Source of the DNA: DAOUBP01 sp034432655
Lineage (GTDB): Bacteria > Chloroflexota > Anaerolineae > CG2-30-64-16
Length of the DNA stretch: 33,062 nt
Direction of reading: 5' to 3'
Assembly: GCA_034432655.1 (NCBI GenBank)
Contig: DAOUBP010000070.1
Location: forward strand, 1 to 33,062
Made by a program: the position numbers and the translations under genes. Shown one piece after another: positions 21,401 to 29,601 of this stretch; the stretch's first letter is position 1, and the number at the start of each line of letters is the position of its first letter. The notes under the pieces are model-generated. The model searched no databases and had not been told where the DNA came from. It worked only from the letters and a program-made list of their open reading frames with translations.

Positions 21401-23112
21401 CCAGTATCCCGGTGGTGGCCAATGTGGCAGCCTTCAGCACCGATTTTCTGTTCGGTGGCCCGCCGGATGCCAAGACCCCTTACGATAACGGCCAGGTCTA
21501 CGGCTATTTCGACTGGACCTGGCGCGCGGAATCGGGCGACTGGCGCTTCTACTTCATGGATGTGCCGGACAGTACACCGGAAGGCGCCAGCCTGCTGATT
21601 GACACCCGCTGGACCGGTGCCAATACCGACATTGACACGCTGGTCATGGGACCGACGCCGGACTGCTTCAGCAATGGGGTGGGATGCGAGGCACCTTTCT
21701 CCACCTTCCCCGGCGCGCAGTTCGTCTATGGCCCCTACACCTTGTCTCCGGTGGGCGGCAGCCCGCGGTTGAACCCCCGCAACGGGATCTGGCTGTACGA
21801 CACGGCCACCGGAGGCCCGCGCGAGATTGTGGCCGCCCCGGTCACATCCGGCTTGAACCTGGTGGCGTTGCATAATGTGATGTTCGACGGCGCCGAGCCG
21901 GAAGAACGATTCCAGGGCCAGGTCGGTACCATCATGTCTATGCCCAATGCGGTGGACCTGTTTGTCGGCAATGCAACGGCAGGCAGCTTCCCGATGGCCA
22001 TTCAGTCGTCGCTGCCGTTGGCCGGCCTGAGCGCTTCGTCCTTCGGCCTTGGCGTGCCGGAGACACAAACCTTGCCGCAGATCCAGGACGACCCGAACGA
22101 TCCCAGCACCGCTAGCTACAAGTTCCCCATCACCATCCAAGACGGCGCTTTGCTGGAGGTGACCACCAGTGCTGCGGCGGGTGATATTGACCTGTTCCTG
22201 CTGTACGACTTCAACAACGACGGGAACTTTGACTTCAACAACGAGGTCATCGGTTCTTCCACCACCAGCACGGCTAATGAGTACGTCAAGGTGACCTTCC
22301 CGCCTGACGGCAATTACCTGGCCGCGGTGCATGGTTGGGGTGTGGCGGCAGGGCAGACTTTCGATATCACCATCAACGCGGTTCAGGGCAAGGACCTGGC
22401 GATTGTCGGCCTGCCTTCCGGACCGTTCCAACCCAACACCCCGATCAACTTTGTTGTCAACTGGACGCTGGCCGAGCCACTGGCCGTGGGCGGTGAGGCA
22501 TTTGGCCTGATCCTGGCCGGCCCACCCGGTGCACCGGCGGCGCTGCAGGTACCGGTCCGGTTGCACAATATCACCACCGGCACAAACACGGTTGAACTGC
22601 CGGCCATCGCAGATACCTACCTGGCCAAGGGACAACCGAACACGAATTTCGGCAACGACGGCTATCTGTACATCGGCGGCAATGACATCCTGCGTTCCGT
22701 GCTGAAGTTCGATGTGAGCAGCATTGCGCCCAACCCGGTGGTGTCGGCCAAGTTGTATGTCTACTACGACGCGTTCAGCGGCGGCGGCACTGCTCATGCG
22801 TTGCGGGCCTACGACGTGACGACGCCGTGGGCGGAGGGCACGGCGACCTGGAACACGCCGTGGAGCGTGCCGGGCGGCGATTACGTCGAACCGGCGGCCG
22901 CCAGCGTTGACATTGCCAACGACACCGGCACCTGGAAGGTGTTGGATGTGACTGCACTGGTGCAACGGTGGGTCACCGATCCGGCCACCAACAACGGTGT
23001 AATGTTGCGGGCACGTAACGTGACCAGCTACACGGTCTTCCGCTTCCCCAGCAGCGAGAACTGGAACCCCGCGGAAGCGCCGAAGCTGGTGGTGACTTAC
23101 GGCGTGCCGTGA
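18436..23112 (+). CDS. Secreted S8 (subtilisin-family) protease 2 with DNRLRE module
   Basis: A 1558-aa exported protease. The signal peptide is a long hydrophobic run (residues about 8-29). A propeptide-like region follows to about 135. Catalytic residues are Asp205 (NDSGIDFSHPD), His434 (GGDHGTLCASG) and Ser653 (GGTSRSTPVAVG). The Asp-His distance of 229 residues is very large. The insert carries calcium-loop-like DLDADYNF and DLNADGYPD stretches. Further acidic loops (DLNGDGKLF, DKNGNGAIN, DFNNDGNFD) lie downstream. A PPC-like beta module (about 1222-1320) precedes a C-terminal DNRLRE module (about 1382-1558) that closely resembles the end of protease 1. The ATG has AAGGAG upstream. It likely acts outside the cell with calcium-stabilised folding. 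Confidence 0.92.
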   Translation: MQSKTPKLVVLLLILILSVPLFLAPSGAAPSAAARTGEVATASDSVSSKIHPSLRAAVAAAAPGEAFDVIVYAKAGTDLSRYLSNLLVRKFVLPNGTQTYFGKVKAAQVSKLASLPEVAAVQELRYSGDIPVIPDLGPKRLNAVGVADARARIAELKAQAGQVGPRAAADKARIADWFDVLDVHKSKAAWELGYTGAGVKVMVNDSGIDFSHPDLIGTVARITDPDSPYYGWPEVFDAFSMLNLAYEYYLGIPYISGGVGLFGLAPDYVDTSATRSDGDLVDNGDGTYSAIFAPIGSTDPGGHVYTFPATSKSGVYHFGSHPDTSLEEAFGERVAVLVVDENEPGVYDTVYVDLDADYNFVNEKKAVKGDEYVYADLNADGYPDLSGGIIYWISDGVNPLPASDWMWGIGADVAGPGDLVAFAINDWMESGGDHGTLCASGVAAQGVIDGGSPAFKPAGDGTPGTGMVQGGGKDVKLTANGNMYTYASADSDGLIFAALGYDGVVGTDDDIQIVSNSFGSSSIVNDGWDYTSRLYDLILRFLNPYLTEANSTGNGGAGYGTSNSPGANLSIAVGASTLYDSTGANFDSIATQDQLLYNDLMTFSDRGPTAQGEVGVAVLANGAWGAGDLPLNEALLQFGVDGWNAWELWGGTSRSTPVAVGNLALAMQAFKEKNGRWPTNVEARALLMAGADTTHNDGFTEGAGTVNAERSVKIAAGLGGLYVLPDSVTFGDYRGTKYAAFTSIMHPGQTAKETFTIYNPGATDVTVTISDDHLVRFGQKEFDFTTVDQRLETPNFLVPDYLIDIEPFIPAGTELLEIKVVHPFAEFDPDGNYAANSRWRVVPLDWTDLNGDGKLFEDKNGNGAINCPGADFASPACEIQQGEYMRFVYGYNTGTSNQARVKMPLERKHDGIFLGLSHRTRSTTVPVTHMKIQLNFYKAMDFPWLTAPTSVTVPAGGMATFEATMAVPALANVGLYQAALRLNDGTNVTSIPVVANVAAFSTDFLFGGPPDAKTPYDNGQVYGYFDWTWRAESGDWRFYFMDVPDSTPEGASLLIDTRWTGANTDIDTLVMGPTPDCFSNGVGCEAPFSTFPGAQFVYGPYTLSPVGGSPRLNPRNGIWLYDTATGGPREIVAAPVTSGLNLVALHNVMFDGAEPEERFQGQVGTIMSMPNAVDLFVGNATAGSFPMAIQSSLPLAGLSASSFGLGVPETQTLPQIQDDPNDPSTASYKFPITIQDGALLEVTTSAAAGDIDLFLLYDFNNDGNFDFNNEVIGSSTTSTANEYVKVTFPPDGNYLAAVHGWGVAAGQTFDITINAVQGKDLAIVGLPSGPFQPNTPINFVVNWTLAEPLAVGGEAFGLILAGPPGAPAALQVPVRLHNITTGTNTVELPAIADTYLAKGQPNTNFGNDGYLYIGGNDILRSVLKFDVSSIAPNPVVSAKLYVYYDAFSGGGTAHALRAYDVTTPWAEGTATWNTPWSVPGGDYVEPAAASVDIANDTGTWKVLDVTALVQRWVTDPATNNGVMLRARNVTSYTVFRFPSSENWNPAEAPKLVVTYGVP

Positions 23113-23124
23113 TTCAAGGCTCCC

Positions 23125-23171
23125 CAGGGGCAACTGCCACAGAGCGGTTGTCAGTGCGTTAGTTGCCCCTG
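23125..23171 (+). terminator. Hairpin after protease 2
   Basis: CAGGGGCAACT (23125-23135) and AGTTGCCCCTG (23161-23171) form a perfect 11-bp stem 12 bp after the stop codon. The 25-nt loop has internal complementarity. No T-run follows, so it may protect the mRNA 3' end rather than terminate by itself. A second GC-rich stem (AGGGCCG/CGGCCCT, 23191-23222) lies just downstream. Confidence 0.5.
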
Positions 23172-23257
23172 AAGGAAGGATATCGTTGTGAGGGCCGGCG
23201 GGGGATTTCCCCTGTCGGCCCTCCCTTTACAGCATCCCCGCTGGCCGTTCATCTGCT

Positions 23258-23286
23258 TTGTCTTTCCCCGCAGGGCGCGGTATACT
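23258..23286 (+). promoter_or_regulatory. Promoter of protease 3
   Basis: TTGTCT (23258-23263), a 17-bp spacer and TATACT (23281-23286) are well-spaced boxes. The start would be near 23293, about 27 nt before the ATG at 23320. The boxes match those found upstream of the dinG-type gene. Confidence 0.7.
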
Positions 23287-23319
23287 GTTCCAACGATAGC
23301 TCTTCGACGAGGTCGCGGT

Positions 23320-26300
23320 ATGCTGCGTTTTTCAAGCGAACTTTCTGACAGGGGGAAATCCAAACTTTTCGCACGGCTCCATCTAGCCGTTGTGATCCCT
23401 GCAAGACTTTTCTCACTACATCATCGCCTTGCGTCTGGCCTTCGGCTGGTCCTCGCCTTGGGGCTGGCGATGCTTTTCATTGGTGCCGGAACGTTAGTTT
23501 TGCGCGCGTTACCTGCGGTTGCTGCGCCCACGCCTCCGCCGGACGAGGTGCTCGCAGCTGCGCCCGTGGTGCCCGGCGAAGTGGTGGTGGCGGTGCCGCC
23601 TGGGTTGGAACGGACCCGCTTAGACGCTCTGGCCCGGCGTCACGGCGCTTACGTCAAACGCTGGGTGCCCAGGTTGGGCCTGGCCCTGATGGTCACCGCC
23701 GTCGGCCGCGAGTTGCAGGCTGCCCGTGCCCTGGAGGATGAACCCCTGGTGCGTTTCGCAACAGAGCATCGCTTGCTGGCACGCGTGGCCGATGTCCCAC
23801 TGGATGAGTATTGGGACCGGCAGTGGGGTATGGCCCGCGTCGAAGGGCCGGCGGCGTGGGACCTGACCTGGGCCGATCCAGCTGTGGTCATCGCCGTATT
23901 GGACACCGGCATTCATCTGTCCCATTGGGACCTGGCCGGTCAGATTTGGATCAATCCCGGCGAAAGCGGGGTGGATGCAAACACGGGCCTTCGCACATGC
24001 GCAGCAGAGCGCGCATCCAACCTGGAAGACGACGACGGTAACGGTTACGTGGACGATTGTTGGGGCTACGATTTCGTGATGGATGATAATTATCCTGCAG
24101 ATGAACACGGCCATGGGACCTTCGTGGCCGGCATCGCAGGCGCCGCCACCAACAACCAGGACCCCTATCTGTCCAAATACGAAGGCGTGGCCGGCATGGG
24201 CCGGCAGGCCGCGGTGATGGCGTTGCGCGTGTTGGACGCCAACGGTCGCGGCTCGGCGTTTAACATCGCCCAGGCCATTGACTATGCGACCGCCAACGGC
24301 GCACGGATCATCAACCTGAGTCTGACTTTCCCGCCAACCACCCCTCCCTGGTCCCCTGATGTCGAGATGCTGCGCAGCGCAGTGGAGGCCGCCCAGGCTG
24401 CTGACGTGCTGGTTGTGGGCGCCAGCGGAAACGAGAACTATAACGGTGTCAGTTTCCCTGCTGCTTTCTCCGGTGTGCTGGCTGTGGGTGCCAGCCGCCG
24501 AGATGATACACGGGCCAGTTTTTCCAACTACGGCCCACGGCTGGACCTGGTGGCGCCAGGCGTAGAGATCTTTTCCACGCTATGGCGGCCGGGCACCCAC
24601 AGTTACGGCTACTACGGTGGTTCGTCGAACTCCAGCCAGGGCACTTCTTTCGCAGCACCGCATGTGGCCGGCGCGGCCGCCCTGGTGCGAGCTCTGCGCC
24701 CAGACCTCTCGCAGGCGGTCATATACGAGTTGATACGGCGGACGGCCGATGACGTGGGGGAACCCGGCTTCGACCCTTATACGGGATGGGGGCGGTTGAA
24801 TGTCCGCCGTGCTCTGGAGGAAGCCGCGATCGGCCTGCAGCTGAACCTGTCTGCTGACCCGCCGACGCTGCCTGTGGGCGGGTTGGGCACGGTGCATCTG
24901 GCTATTGCTGCCCCTGCGGACGGCCCGGCCGGTCTGGGGGCCCGGGTGCGCCTGGAGAGCAGCCCCGGTGTCAGTCTGAGAGCTGCGGCCGACACGAACA
25001 GCTTTGTCTTTCCGGCACTGGTGACTGCCGATAGCGCCGGACGGGCGGAAGCGCTTTTCGTGGCCGATGCGCTGCCCGGCACAGCTTATGTCACGGCAAC
25101 GCTGGGCGCCGTGGTGAACTCGCTGCCGATAACCATCACGTCGGGCCAGCCTGCGACGTTGACCTTGACGTCTCGGCCTTTGGTGGTCGCCAGCAACGGC
25201 GGCCAGGCTATTGTCACGGCTACGGTGCGTGATGAAGGCGGTAGCCTGGTCCTGGACGGTGTGCCGGTAAGCTTTACCGCTACGCTCGGCGAAGTAAGCC
25301 CCGCAACTGCTGCCACCCTGGCGGGGCTGGCGACCACAGTTTTCACTGCCGGTCCTGCAACAGGCCAGGCCACGGTGACTGCTCAGGCCGGGGAAGTAAC
25401 TGCTACGACTTCGATTACCATCCTGGGCATCGGGCAGCCCTACACTTTGACGTTGGTTGCCCGCCCTTCGCCAATCCAGTTGGACGGCGCACCAGCAGTC
25501 ATCACCGCCACCGTGATAGATGCCCTGGGCGATCCGGTGCCGGACGGCATCCCGGTCACTTTTGCCACCGATTTGGGTGAGCTGTCCGCGGCTGAGGTAA
25601 CCACCGAGGGTGGGGAGGCGGTGGTGCTGCTGATGCCCGGCGCAGTCCCCGGCGTCGCCCATGTGACCGCTCGGGCCGGCGATGCGGCAGGCCGGGTGGA
25701 TGTGCCCATCTTGCCGGGTGCGGCAGCGTCGGTGGTCGTGACGGCAGATCCTGCAGAACTGGTGGCCGATTTCAACCAGGTCACGCAACTGGCGGCCACT
25801 GTGCGCGACAGCTACGGGAATGCCGTGATTGATGGCACGGTGATTCGCTTTGAGACCACTTTAGGACAGTTGATTTCGTCCTCGGCGCCCACCTCCGCTG
25901 GGGTGGCCCGGGTATTGATGGTGGGAGGTCGGGTGGCCGGCACGGCGGTGGTGACGGCCACGGCACCCAGCGGGGTGCACGGTAACGTGCCGGTGCGGAT
26001 CCGGCCCAATCGGCCGGTTGCCATAGAGCTGACTGCAACACCTGCGGAGATTACAGTTGGGGGGGAAGCTGCACTGTTGCAGGCAACGGTGCGGGATAGG
26101 TTTGGCAACCTGGTGGACAGCGCCGTGCCGGTCACTTTTACGACGAATCTGGGTGGTTTGCGAGCGGTGGGCAGTCAACTTCCGATCACCACCACGACGT
26201 TTGTAACCGCCACTTCAGGTGGTGTGGCTGCTGCGGAGCTGGTCTCAGCCGGAAGGTCCGGTGTTGCTGAGGTACAGGCCGTTCTTGACGTCACGACAAG

Positions 26301-26646
26301 TCGCTCACAGCAGGTGCGCTTTCTGCCGGGTGCGGCAGCGCAAGTAACGCTAAGTGCCGATCCTCCTCAGGTGCCTGTGCGCGGGCGGACGCGGCTCTCC
26401 GCCTGGGTCATTGATCGCTTTGGGAATAACGTGGCGGACGGCACAGTGGTCAGCTTCGCGGCTTCGGCTGGCCGGCTGGACACCACAACCGCATCCACGC
26501 AAAACGGCGTGGCGTCCACCTGGCTGAGCGCCCCAGATCGGGCGGGAACAGTGCAGGTGGTTGCGATCAGCACGCCGGCTTCGGCGTTCGCAGTCATCGA
26601 GGTATTCCCGGCCAGGACGACGTTTCTGCCCTTGATCCTTCGTTAG
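23320..26646 (+). CDS. Secreted S8 (subtilisin-family) protease 3 with bacterial Ig-like repeats
   Basis: A 1108-aa exported protease. The start is ATG at 23320, with GAGG 7 nt upstream and a promoter just before it; an earlier in-frame start would precede the promoter. A hydrophobic segment (about residues 45-68, ending AVAA) acts as signal or anchor. An I9-like propeptide follows. The catalytic triad is Asp195 (VLDTGIHLSH), His265 (HGHGTFVAG) and Ser443 (GTSFAAPH). From about residue 505 to the end are roughly six Ig-like (Big_1/invasin-type) modules, recognisable by repeats such as YGNAVIDGT, FGNLVDSAV and FGNNVADGT. The protein ends FLPLILR, without DNRLRE. The stop overlaps the stop of the convergent lipoprotein gene by 4 bp. 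Confidence 0.93.
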   Translation: MLRFSSELSDRGKSKLFARLHLAVVIPARLFSLHHRLASGLRLVLALGLAMLFIGAGTLVLRALPAVAAPTPPPDEVLAAAPVVPGEVVVAVPPGLERTRLDALARRHGAYVKRWVPRLGLALMVTAVGRELQAARALEDEPLVRFATEHRLLARVADVPLDEYWDRQWGMARVEGPAAWDLTWADPAVVIAVLDTGIHLSHWDLAGQIWINPGESGVDANTGLRTCAAERASNLEDDDGNGYVDDCWGYDFVMDDNYPADEHGHGTFVAGIAGAATNNQDPYLSKYEGVAGMGRQAAVMALRVLDANGRGSAFNIAQAIDYATANGARIINLSLTFPPTTPPWSPDVEMLRSAVEAAQAADVLVVGASGNENYNGVSFPAAFSGVLAVGASRRDDTRASFSNYGPRLDLVAPGVEIFSTLWRPGTHSYGYYGGSSNSSQGTSFAAPHVAGAAALVRALRPDLSQAVIYELIRRTADDVGEPGFDPYTGWGRLNVRRALEEAAIGLQLNLSADPPTLPVGGLGTVHLAIAAPADGPAGLGARVRLESSPGVSLRAAADTNSFVFPALVTADSAGRAEALFVADALPGTAYVTATLGAVVNSLPITITSGQPATLTLTSRPLVVASNGGQAIVTATVRDEGGSLVLDGVPVSFTATLGEVSPATAATLAGLATTVFTAGPATGQATVTAQAGEVTATTSITILGIGQPYTLTLVARPSPIQLDGAPAVITATVIDALGDPVPDGIPVTFATDLGELSAAEVTTEGGEAVVLLMPGAVPGVAHVTARAGDAAGRVDVPILPGAAASVVVTADPAELVADFNQVTQLAATVRDSYGNAVIDGTVIRFETTLGQLISSSAPTSAGVARVLMVGGRVAGTAVVTATAPSGVHGNVPVRIRPNRPVAIELTATPAEITVGGEAALLQATVRDRFGNLVDSAVPVTFTTNLGGLRAVGSQLPITTTTFVTATSGGVAAAELVSAGRSGVAEVQAVLDVTTSRSQQVRFLPGAAAQVTLSADPPQVPVRGRTRLSAWVIDRFGNNVADGTVVSFAASAGRLDTTTASTQNGVASTWLSAPDRAGTVQVVAISTPASAFAVIEVFPARTTFLPLILR

Positions 26647-27422
26647 CGGCCCGGGCCACAGAGCATGACGTGGCTCTGGCTGGTGTGGTATTCATAGAGT
26701 TTGCCGCCAGCCTCCAATACGATCCGATAGCCGGGGGTGACGACTTGAGCGTACATCATCCCCGGCCGGGGGCAGCCCAGGCTGGCGTCCGGCCACTCTA
26801 CGCTTTCGACCGTTCGCACGTTGATGGCGCTTTCCGGAAGGCCCAGGCGTTGCGCCAGGTCGGCAATTGCCAACTTCTGCGGGACAGGCCCCGGGGTGCT
26901 TTCGGCGCCGGTAACATAGAGCGGTCGCAGGCCGCCGGGGAATGGTATGGGCGAGCACGGCACCAGCCTGCGGCCATCAGAATGATATATGTATTCCTGG
27001 CCTTGCGCCCGTAAGGCGATTTCCTCCCCAAGGATCAGCCCTAGGTTTTGACGGCCTTCTGCTTCACCGCAGCCTAGCGAGCCGATCGGCATCTCGGCTT
27101 TTGTGATTGATACGATCTCGATTTGGTTCTCAGGCAGGCGCAGGCGTTGCGCCAGATCCCGCTGCGCGGCCCAGGCAATGGGGCTGACCTTCTCTGGGCC
27201 TGGGCCGGGTGTCGGCGTCGGAAGCGGCGAGAACTGTTCTTGGGTCGGCATGGTGCCCTCCTTCGGGCTGAGGCCCGGCTCAACAGATGGCGTGACATTG
27301 GCGGGGATGGCGCATCCCGCCAATGTTGTTACAGCCAGCAGGATGAAGGCCGGGATCCGCCACATGATCCGGCGGCGTGCGCGCCGGGTCGGGCAGTGTC
27401 TTGTTCTCCGGGCGTCTGTCAT
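26643..27422 (-). CDS. Lipoprotein with two tandem SLGC/YxYH domains
   Basis: A 259-aa predicted lipoprotein. After a basic N-terminus, the hydrophobic run MWRIPAFILLAVTTLAGC ends in a lipobox (LAGC), so the Cys should be lipidated outside the membrane. A Pro-rich linker (PLPTPTPGPGP) precedes two repeats of about 75 residues. Each has LAQRL-LP, SLGC, a Gly/Ile-rich strand, YIYH or YEYH, and a final Cys. The paired Cys residues suggest one disulfide per domain. The second copy carries the fuller WPDASLGCPRPGMMYAQV motif. I do not know a named function. ATG 27422 has GGAG 6 nt upstream; ATG 27434 is an alternative. It converges on protease 3, overlapping its stop. Confidence 0.8.
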   Translation of the reverse strand: MTDARRTRHCPTRRARRRIMWRIPAFILLAVTTLAGCAIPANVTPSVEPGLSPKEGTMPTQEQFSPLPTPTPGPGPEKVSPIAWAAQRDLAQRLRLPENQIEIVSITKAEMPIGSLGCGEAEGRQNLGLILGEEIALRAQGQEYIYHSDGRRLVPCSPIPFPGGLRPLYVTGAESTPGPVPQKLAIADLAQRLGLPESAINVRTVESVEWPDASLGCPRPGMMYAQVVTPGYRIVLEAGGKLYEYHTSQSHVMLCGPGR

Positions 27423-27503
27423 ATCCTGCTCCATTTCGCCCTGCTCAGGGTAATGTACTGCAGCTCTGCTCCCTGCAGCGCCTCGCGGCACGCTAATGAA
27501 TCA

Positions 27504-27516
27504 AGACGCAGCGTCT
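27504..27516 (-). other. Small hairpin after yggT
   Basis: AGACG and CGTCT surround a 3-nt centre, 20 bp downstream of the yggT stop. On the minus strand TTGATTCATT follows, a poor T-run, so a terminator function for proC-yggT is only possible. Confidence 0.3.
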
Positions 27517-27535
27517 CTGACCCGGGTGTCTGGGC

Positions 27536-27814
27536 TCAACGGATCAGGGCGCCCACCAGGACACGTCGAATCACATCCAGCAGGATCAACGCGACGATGG
27601 GAGAGATGTCCAGGCCGCCGATGCTGGGGATGATGCTGCGGATCGGGTTCAGGATGACTCCTGTGATGCCGTGGACCGCCCGCAGCAGATCATACACAAA
27701 GGCGGGCAGGTTTACCCGCAACACCATGATCCAGCTGCCGATCACCTCGATCAGGATCAGCAAGCTCATGATTTCGATGGTCAGGTTGATCAGATTTGCC
27801 AGCAAAAGGTTCAT
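27536..27814 (-). CDS. yggT: YggT family membrane protein
   Basis: A 92-aa integral membrane protein of the YggT/Ycf19 family. Two hydrophobic segments (about residues 5-30 and 62-88) flank a loop with the family signature region RVNLPAFVYDLLRAVHGITGVILNPIRSIIP. The ATG at 27814 overlaps the proC stop as ATGA, indicating translational coupling. A longer frame to 27862 lies inside proC and is not used. YggT is frequently linked to proC and yggS in bacteria, and related proteins affect membrane or division functions. The biochemical role is not known. Confidence 0.88.
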   Translation of the reverse strand: MNLLLANLINLTIEIMSLLILIEVIGSWIMVLRVNLPAFVYDLLRAVHGITGVILNPIRSIIPSIGGLDISPIVALILLDVIRRVLVGALIR

Positions 27815-28635
27815 TTGTTTGAGAGTTCTCCTAGGGCTTTTGCCCGTTGATAGGCCGCCCAAACCCCGCGCGAGATCACGGTGCGCAGGCCGCCTTTTTC
27901 CAGTTGATACAGCGCCTCGGCCGAGGTGCCGCCCGGCGAGGTCACTCGATTGCGCAGCTCCACAGGATGCAGGTTGGTCTCACGCGCAATGGCCACCGAC
28001 CCTTCGATGGTCTGATACACCAGCTCCTGGGCCACGCGCCGCGAGAAGCCCAGGTGCACCCCGGCGTCAATCAGCGCCTCCATGAACAGAAAGACATATG
28101 CCGGCCCGGTGCCGCTGAGGGCGGTCGCCATGTCCAGGTTGTTCTCGTCCGCCACATAGAGCTCTTTGCCCAGCGCGCCGAGGATCGCCTGGGTGCGACG
28201 CCGGTCGTCCTCGTCTGTGGCCTCGGTGGCGGTCCACACGGTCATGCCCTTGCCCACCTGCCCCGGCGTGTTGGGCATCGCCCGCACGACTTTATGCACC
28301 CCCAAGCCTTCGCGGATGGTGCGGATGGCCGCGCCGGCCACGATGCTGATCACCAGATCGTCCTCGGTCATGGCCTCCCGGATTTCGGGCAGCACCTTGG
28401 GCAGCGTCTGCGGTTTCACGCTCAACACGACGATCTGCCCGGCGCGCGCAGCCGCACAGTTGTCGGTGGTGGCGCGGATGCCATAGCGCCCGCGTAGTTC
28501 TTGCGCCCGTTCCGGCCGTGGCCCGCTGGCAGTGATGTTTTCCGGTTCAATCAGTTTTTGGTTCAACATCCCTTTGATCATCGCCTCGGCCATCATGCCG
28601 GAGCCGATGAAGGCAAGGGTGATGTTACGTAACAT
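27811..28635 (-). CDS. proC: Pyrroline-5-carboxylate reductase
   Basis: A 274-aa enzyme for the last step of proline synthesis, reducing 1-pyrroline-5-carboxylate with NAD(P)H. The N-terminal Rossmann fold begins LAFIGSGMMAEAM. KPQTLPKVLPE, MPNTPGQVGKGMTVW, LSGTGPAYVFLFMEAL and the C-terminal VTSPGGTSAEALYQLE signature are all present. Length is normal. The start ATG at 28635 has only a weak GCGAG upstream, and a GTATTGC heptamer array begins 15 nt before it. Downstream it overlaps yggT. yggS lies upstream, so the order yggS-proC-yggT matches a common bacterial cluster, here split by a repeat-filled gap of 263 bp. Confidence 0.96.
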   Translation of the reverse strand: MLRNITLAFIGSGMMAEAMIKGMLNQKLIEPENITASGPRPERAQELRGRYGIRATTDNCAAARAGQIVVLSVKPQTLPKVLPEIREAMTEDDLVISIVAGAAIRTIREGLGVHKVVRAMPNTPGQVGKGMTVWTATEATDEDDRRRTQAILGALGKELYVADENNLDMATALSGTGPAYVFLFMEALIDAGVHLGFSRRVAQELVYQTIEGSVAIARETNLHPVELRNRVTSPGGTSAEALYQLEKGGLRTVISRGVWAAYQRAKALGELSNK

Positions 28636-28650
28636 GTTGGTGCTCGCTTT

Positions 28651-28713
28651 CTATTGCGTAGTGCGTATTGCGTACTGCGTAGTGCGTATTGCGTACTGCG
28701 TACTGCGTACTGC
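28651..28713. repeat. GTATTGC heptamer array, copy 3
   Basis: Nine 7-bp units (CTATTGC, GTAGTGC, GTATTGC, GTACTGC) lie 15 bp upstream of the proC start codon. The longest of the three copies, it adjoins the octamer array at 28727. Confidence 0.92.
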
Positions 28714-28726
28714 GTGATCCGTCCGC

Positions 28727-28894
28727 CATTCGCTGATTCGCTGATTCGCTGATTCGCTGATTCGCCGATTCGCCGATTCGCTGATTCGCCGATTCGCTGA
28801 TTCGCCGATTCGCTCATTCGCCGATTCGCTCATTCGCCGATTCGCTGATTCGCTGATTCGCCGATTCGCTGATTCGCTGATTCGCCGATTTGCC
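28727..28894. repeat. Octamer array of 21 GATTCGCT units
   Basis: Twenty-one uninterrupted 8-bp units fill the gap between yggS and proC. Units vary almost only at the first base (G or C) and the last base (T or C); the final unit has one further change. The array ends 4 bp before the yggS stop codon, which lies in a decayed further unit (28895-28902). In one minus-strand frame it reads as ESANQRI-like repeats without stops, but no start or codon pattern supports a protein. Confidence 0.95.
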
Positions 28895-28898
28895 CATT

Positions 28899-29597
28899 CT
28901 ACCCTCCGAAGATCGCCCGTCCGATGCGTACTATGGTCGCGCCCTCTTCAATAGCCACCTCAAAGTCGTCGGTCATGCCCATGGACAGGTGGCGCCAGTC
29001 GAGCGCCGGGAAGCGCCGTGCCAGTTCCTCGCGCAATAGCCGAAGGTTGCGAAAGACCGGTCGCGCCAGCTCGGGATCGGGCACGATGGGCGCCATGGTC
29101 ATCAGACCTTCAACCCGAAGGCCGGGTAACCCGGCAATGGCTGTCACGGCTTCCTCTACGGCGGCCGGTGGAAAGCCGTACTTGCTGGCCTCGCCAGAGA
29201 TGTTGACCTCCAGCAGGATGGCCAGCTCCCGGCCGGCCGCCACACAAAAACGGCTCAGCCGTTGCGCCAGTTTGATGCTATCAACCGAGTGTACCATAGA
29301 AGCCCAGGGCAGTACGTCGGCGGCCTTACGGCTCTGCAAGTGTCCGATCATGTGCCAGGTGGGCGGCGGGGCGGGCGCCAGCAACCCGGCCACGGCTGCA
29401 GCCTTCGGCGCGGCCTCTTCCACCCGGTTTTCGCCGAACAGGCGGAGGCCCGCCCGGTAGGCTGCCAGGACCGTCTCGACGGTCTGCATTTTGGTCACAG
29501 CGACCAGCGTGATTGCCGCAGGATCGCGGCCGGCCCGCCGGGCAGCGCGGGCGATGCGTTCCTGGACCAGGGCGATGCGTTCGGCTAAGGTTGTCAT
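28899..29597 (-). CDS. yggS: YggS/PLPBP family pyridoxal phosphate homeostasis protein
   Basis: A 232-aa PLP-binding barrel protein without known catalysis that buffers pyridoxal phosphate and affects amino-acid pools. The PLP lysine lies in LVAVTKMQ. GENRVEEA, WHMIGHLQSRKA, LLEVNISGEASKYGF, GLMTMAP and the C-terminal MGMTDDFEVAIEEGATIVRIGRAIFG are family hallmarks (usually MS-DM-A-AI). The ATG at 29597 is chosen because homologues start here (TLAERI), 4 nt after the pgeF stop. ATG 29618 is in frame and would overlap pgeF. No ribosome binding site is evident, so translation probably depends on pgeF. The stop lies in the degenerate end of the octamer array. Confidence 0.93.
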   Translation of the reverse strand: MTTLAERIALVQERIARAARRAGRDPAAITLVAVTKMQTVETVLAAYRAGLRLFGENRVEEAAPKAAAVAGLLAPAPPPTWHMIGHLQSRKAADVLPWASMVHSVDSIKLAQRLSRFCVAAGRELAILLEVNISGEASKYGFPPAAVEEAVTAIAGLPGLRVEGLMTMAPIVPDPELARPVFRNLRLLREELARRFPALDWRHLSMGMTDDFEVAIEEGATIVRIGRAIFGG

Positions 29598-29601
29598 AAA
29601 G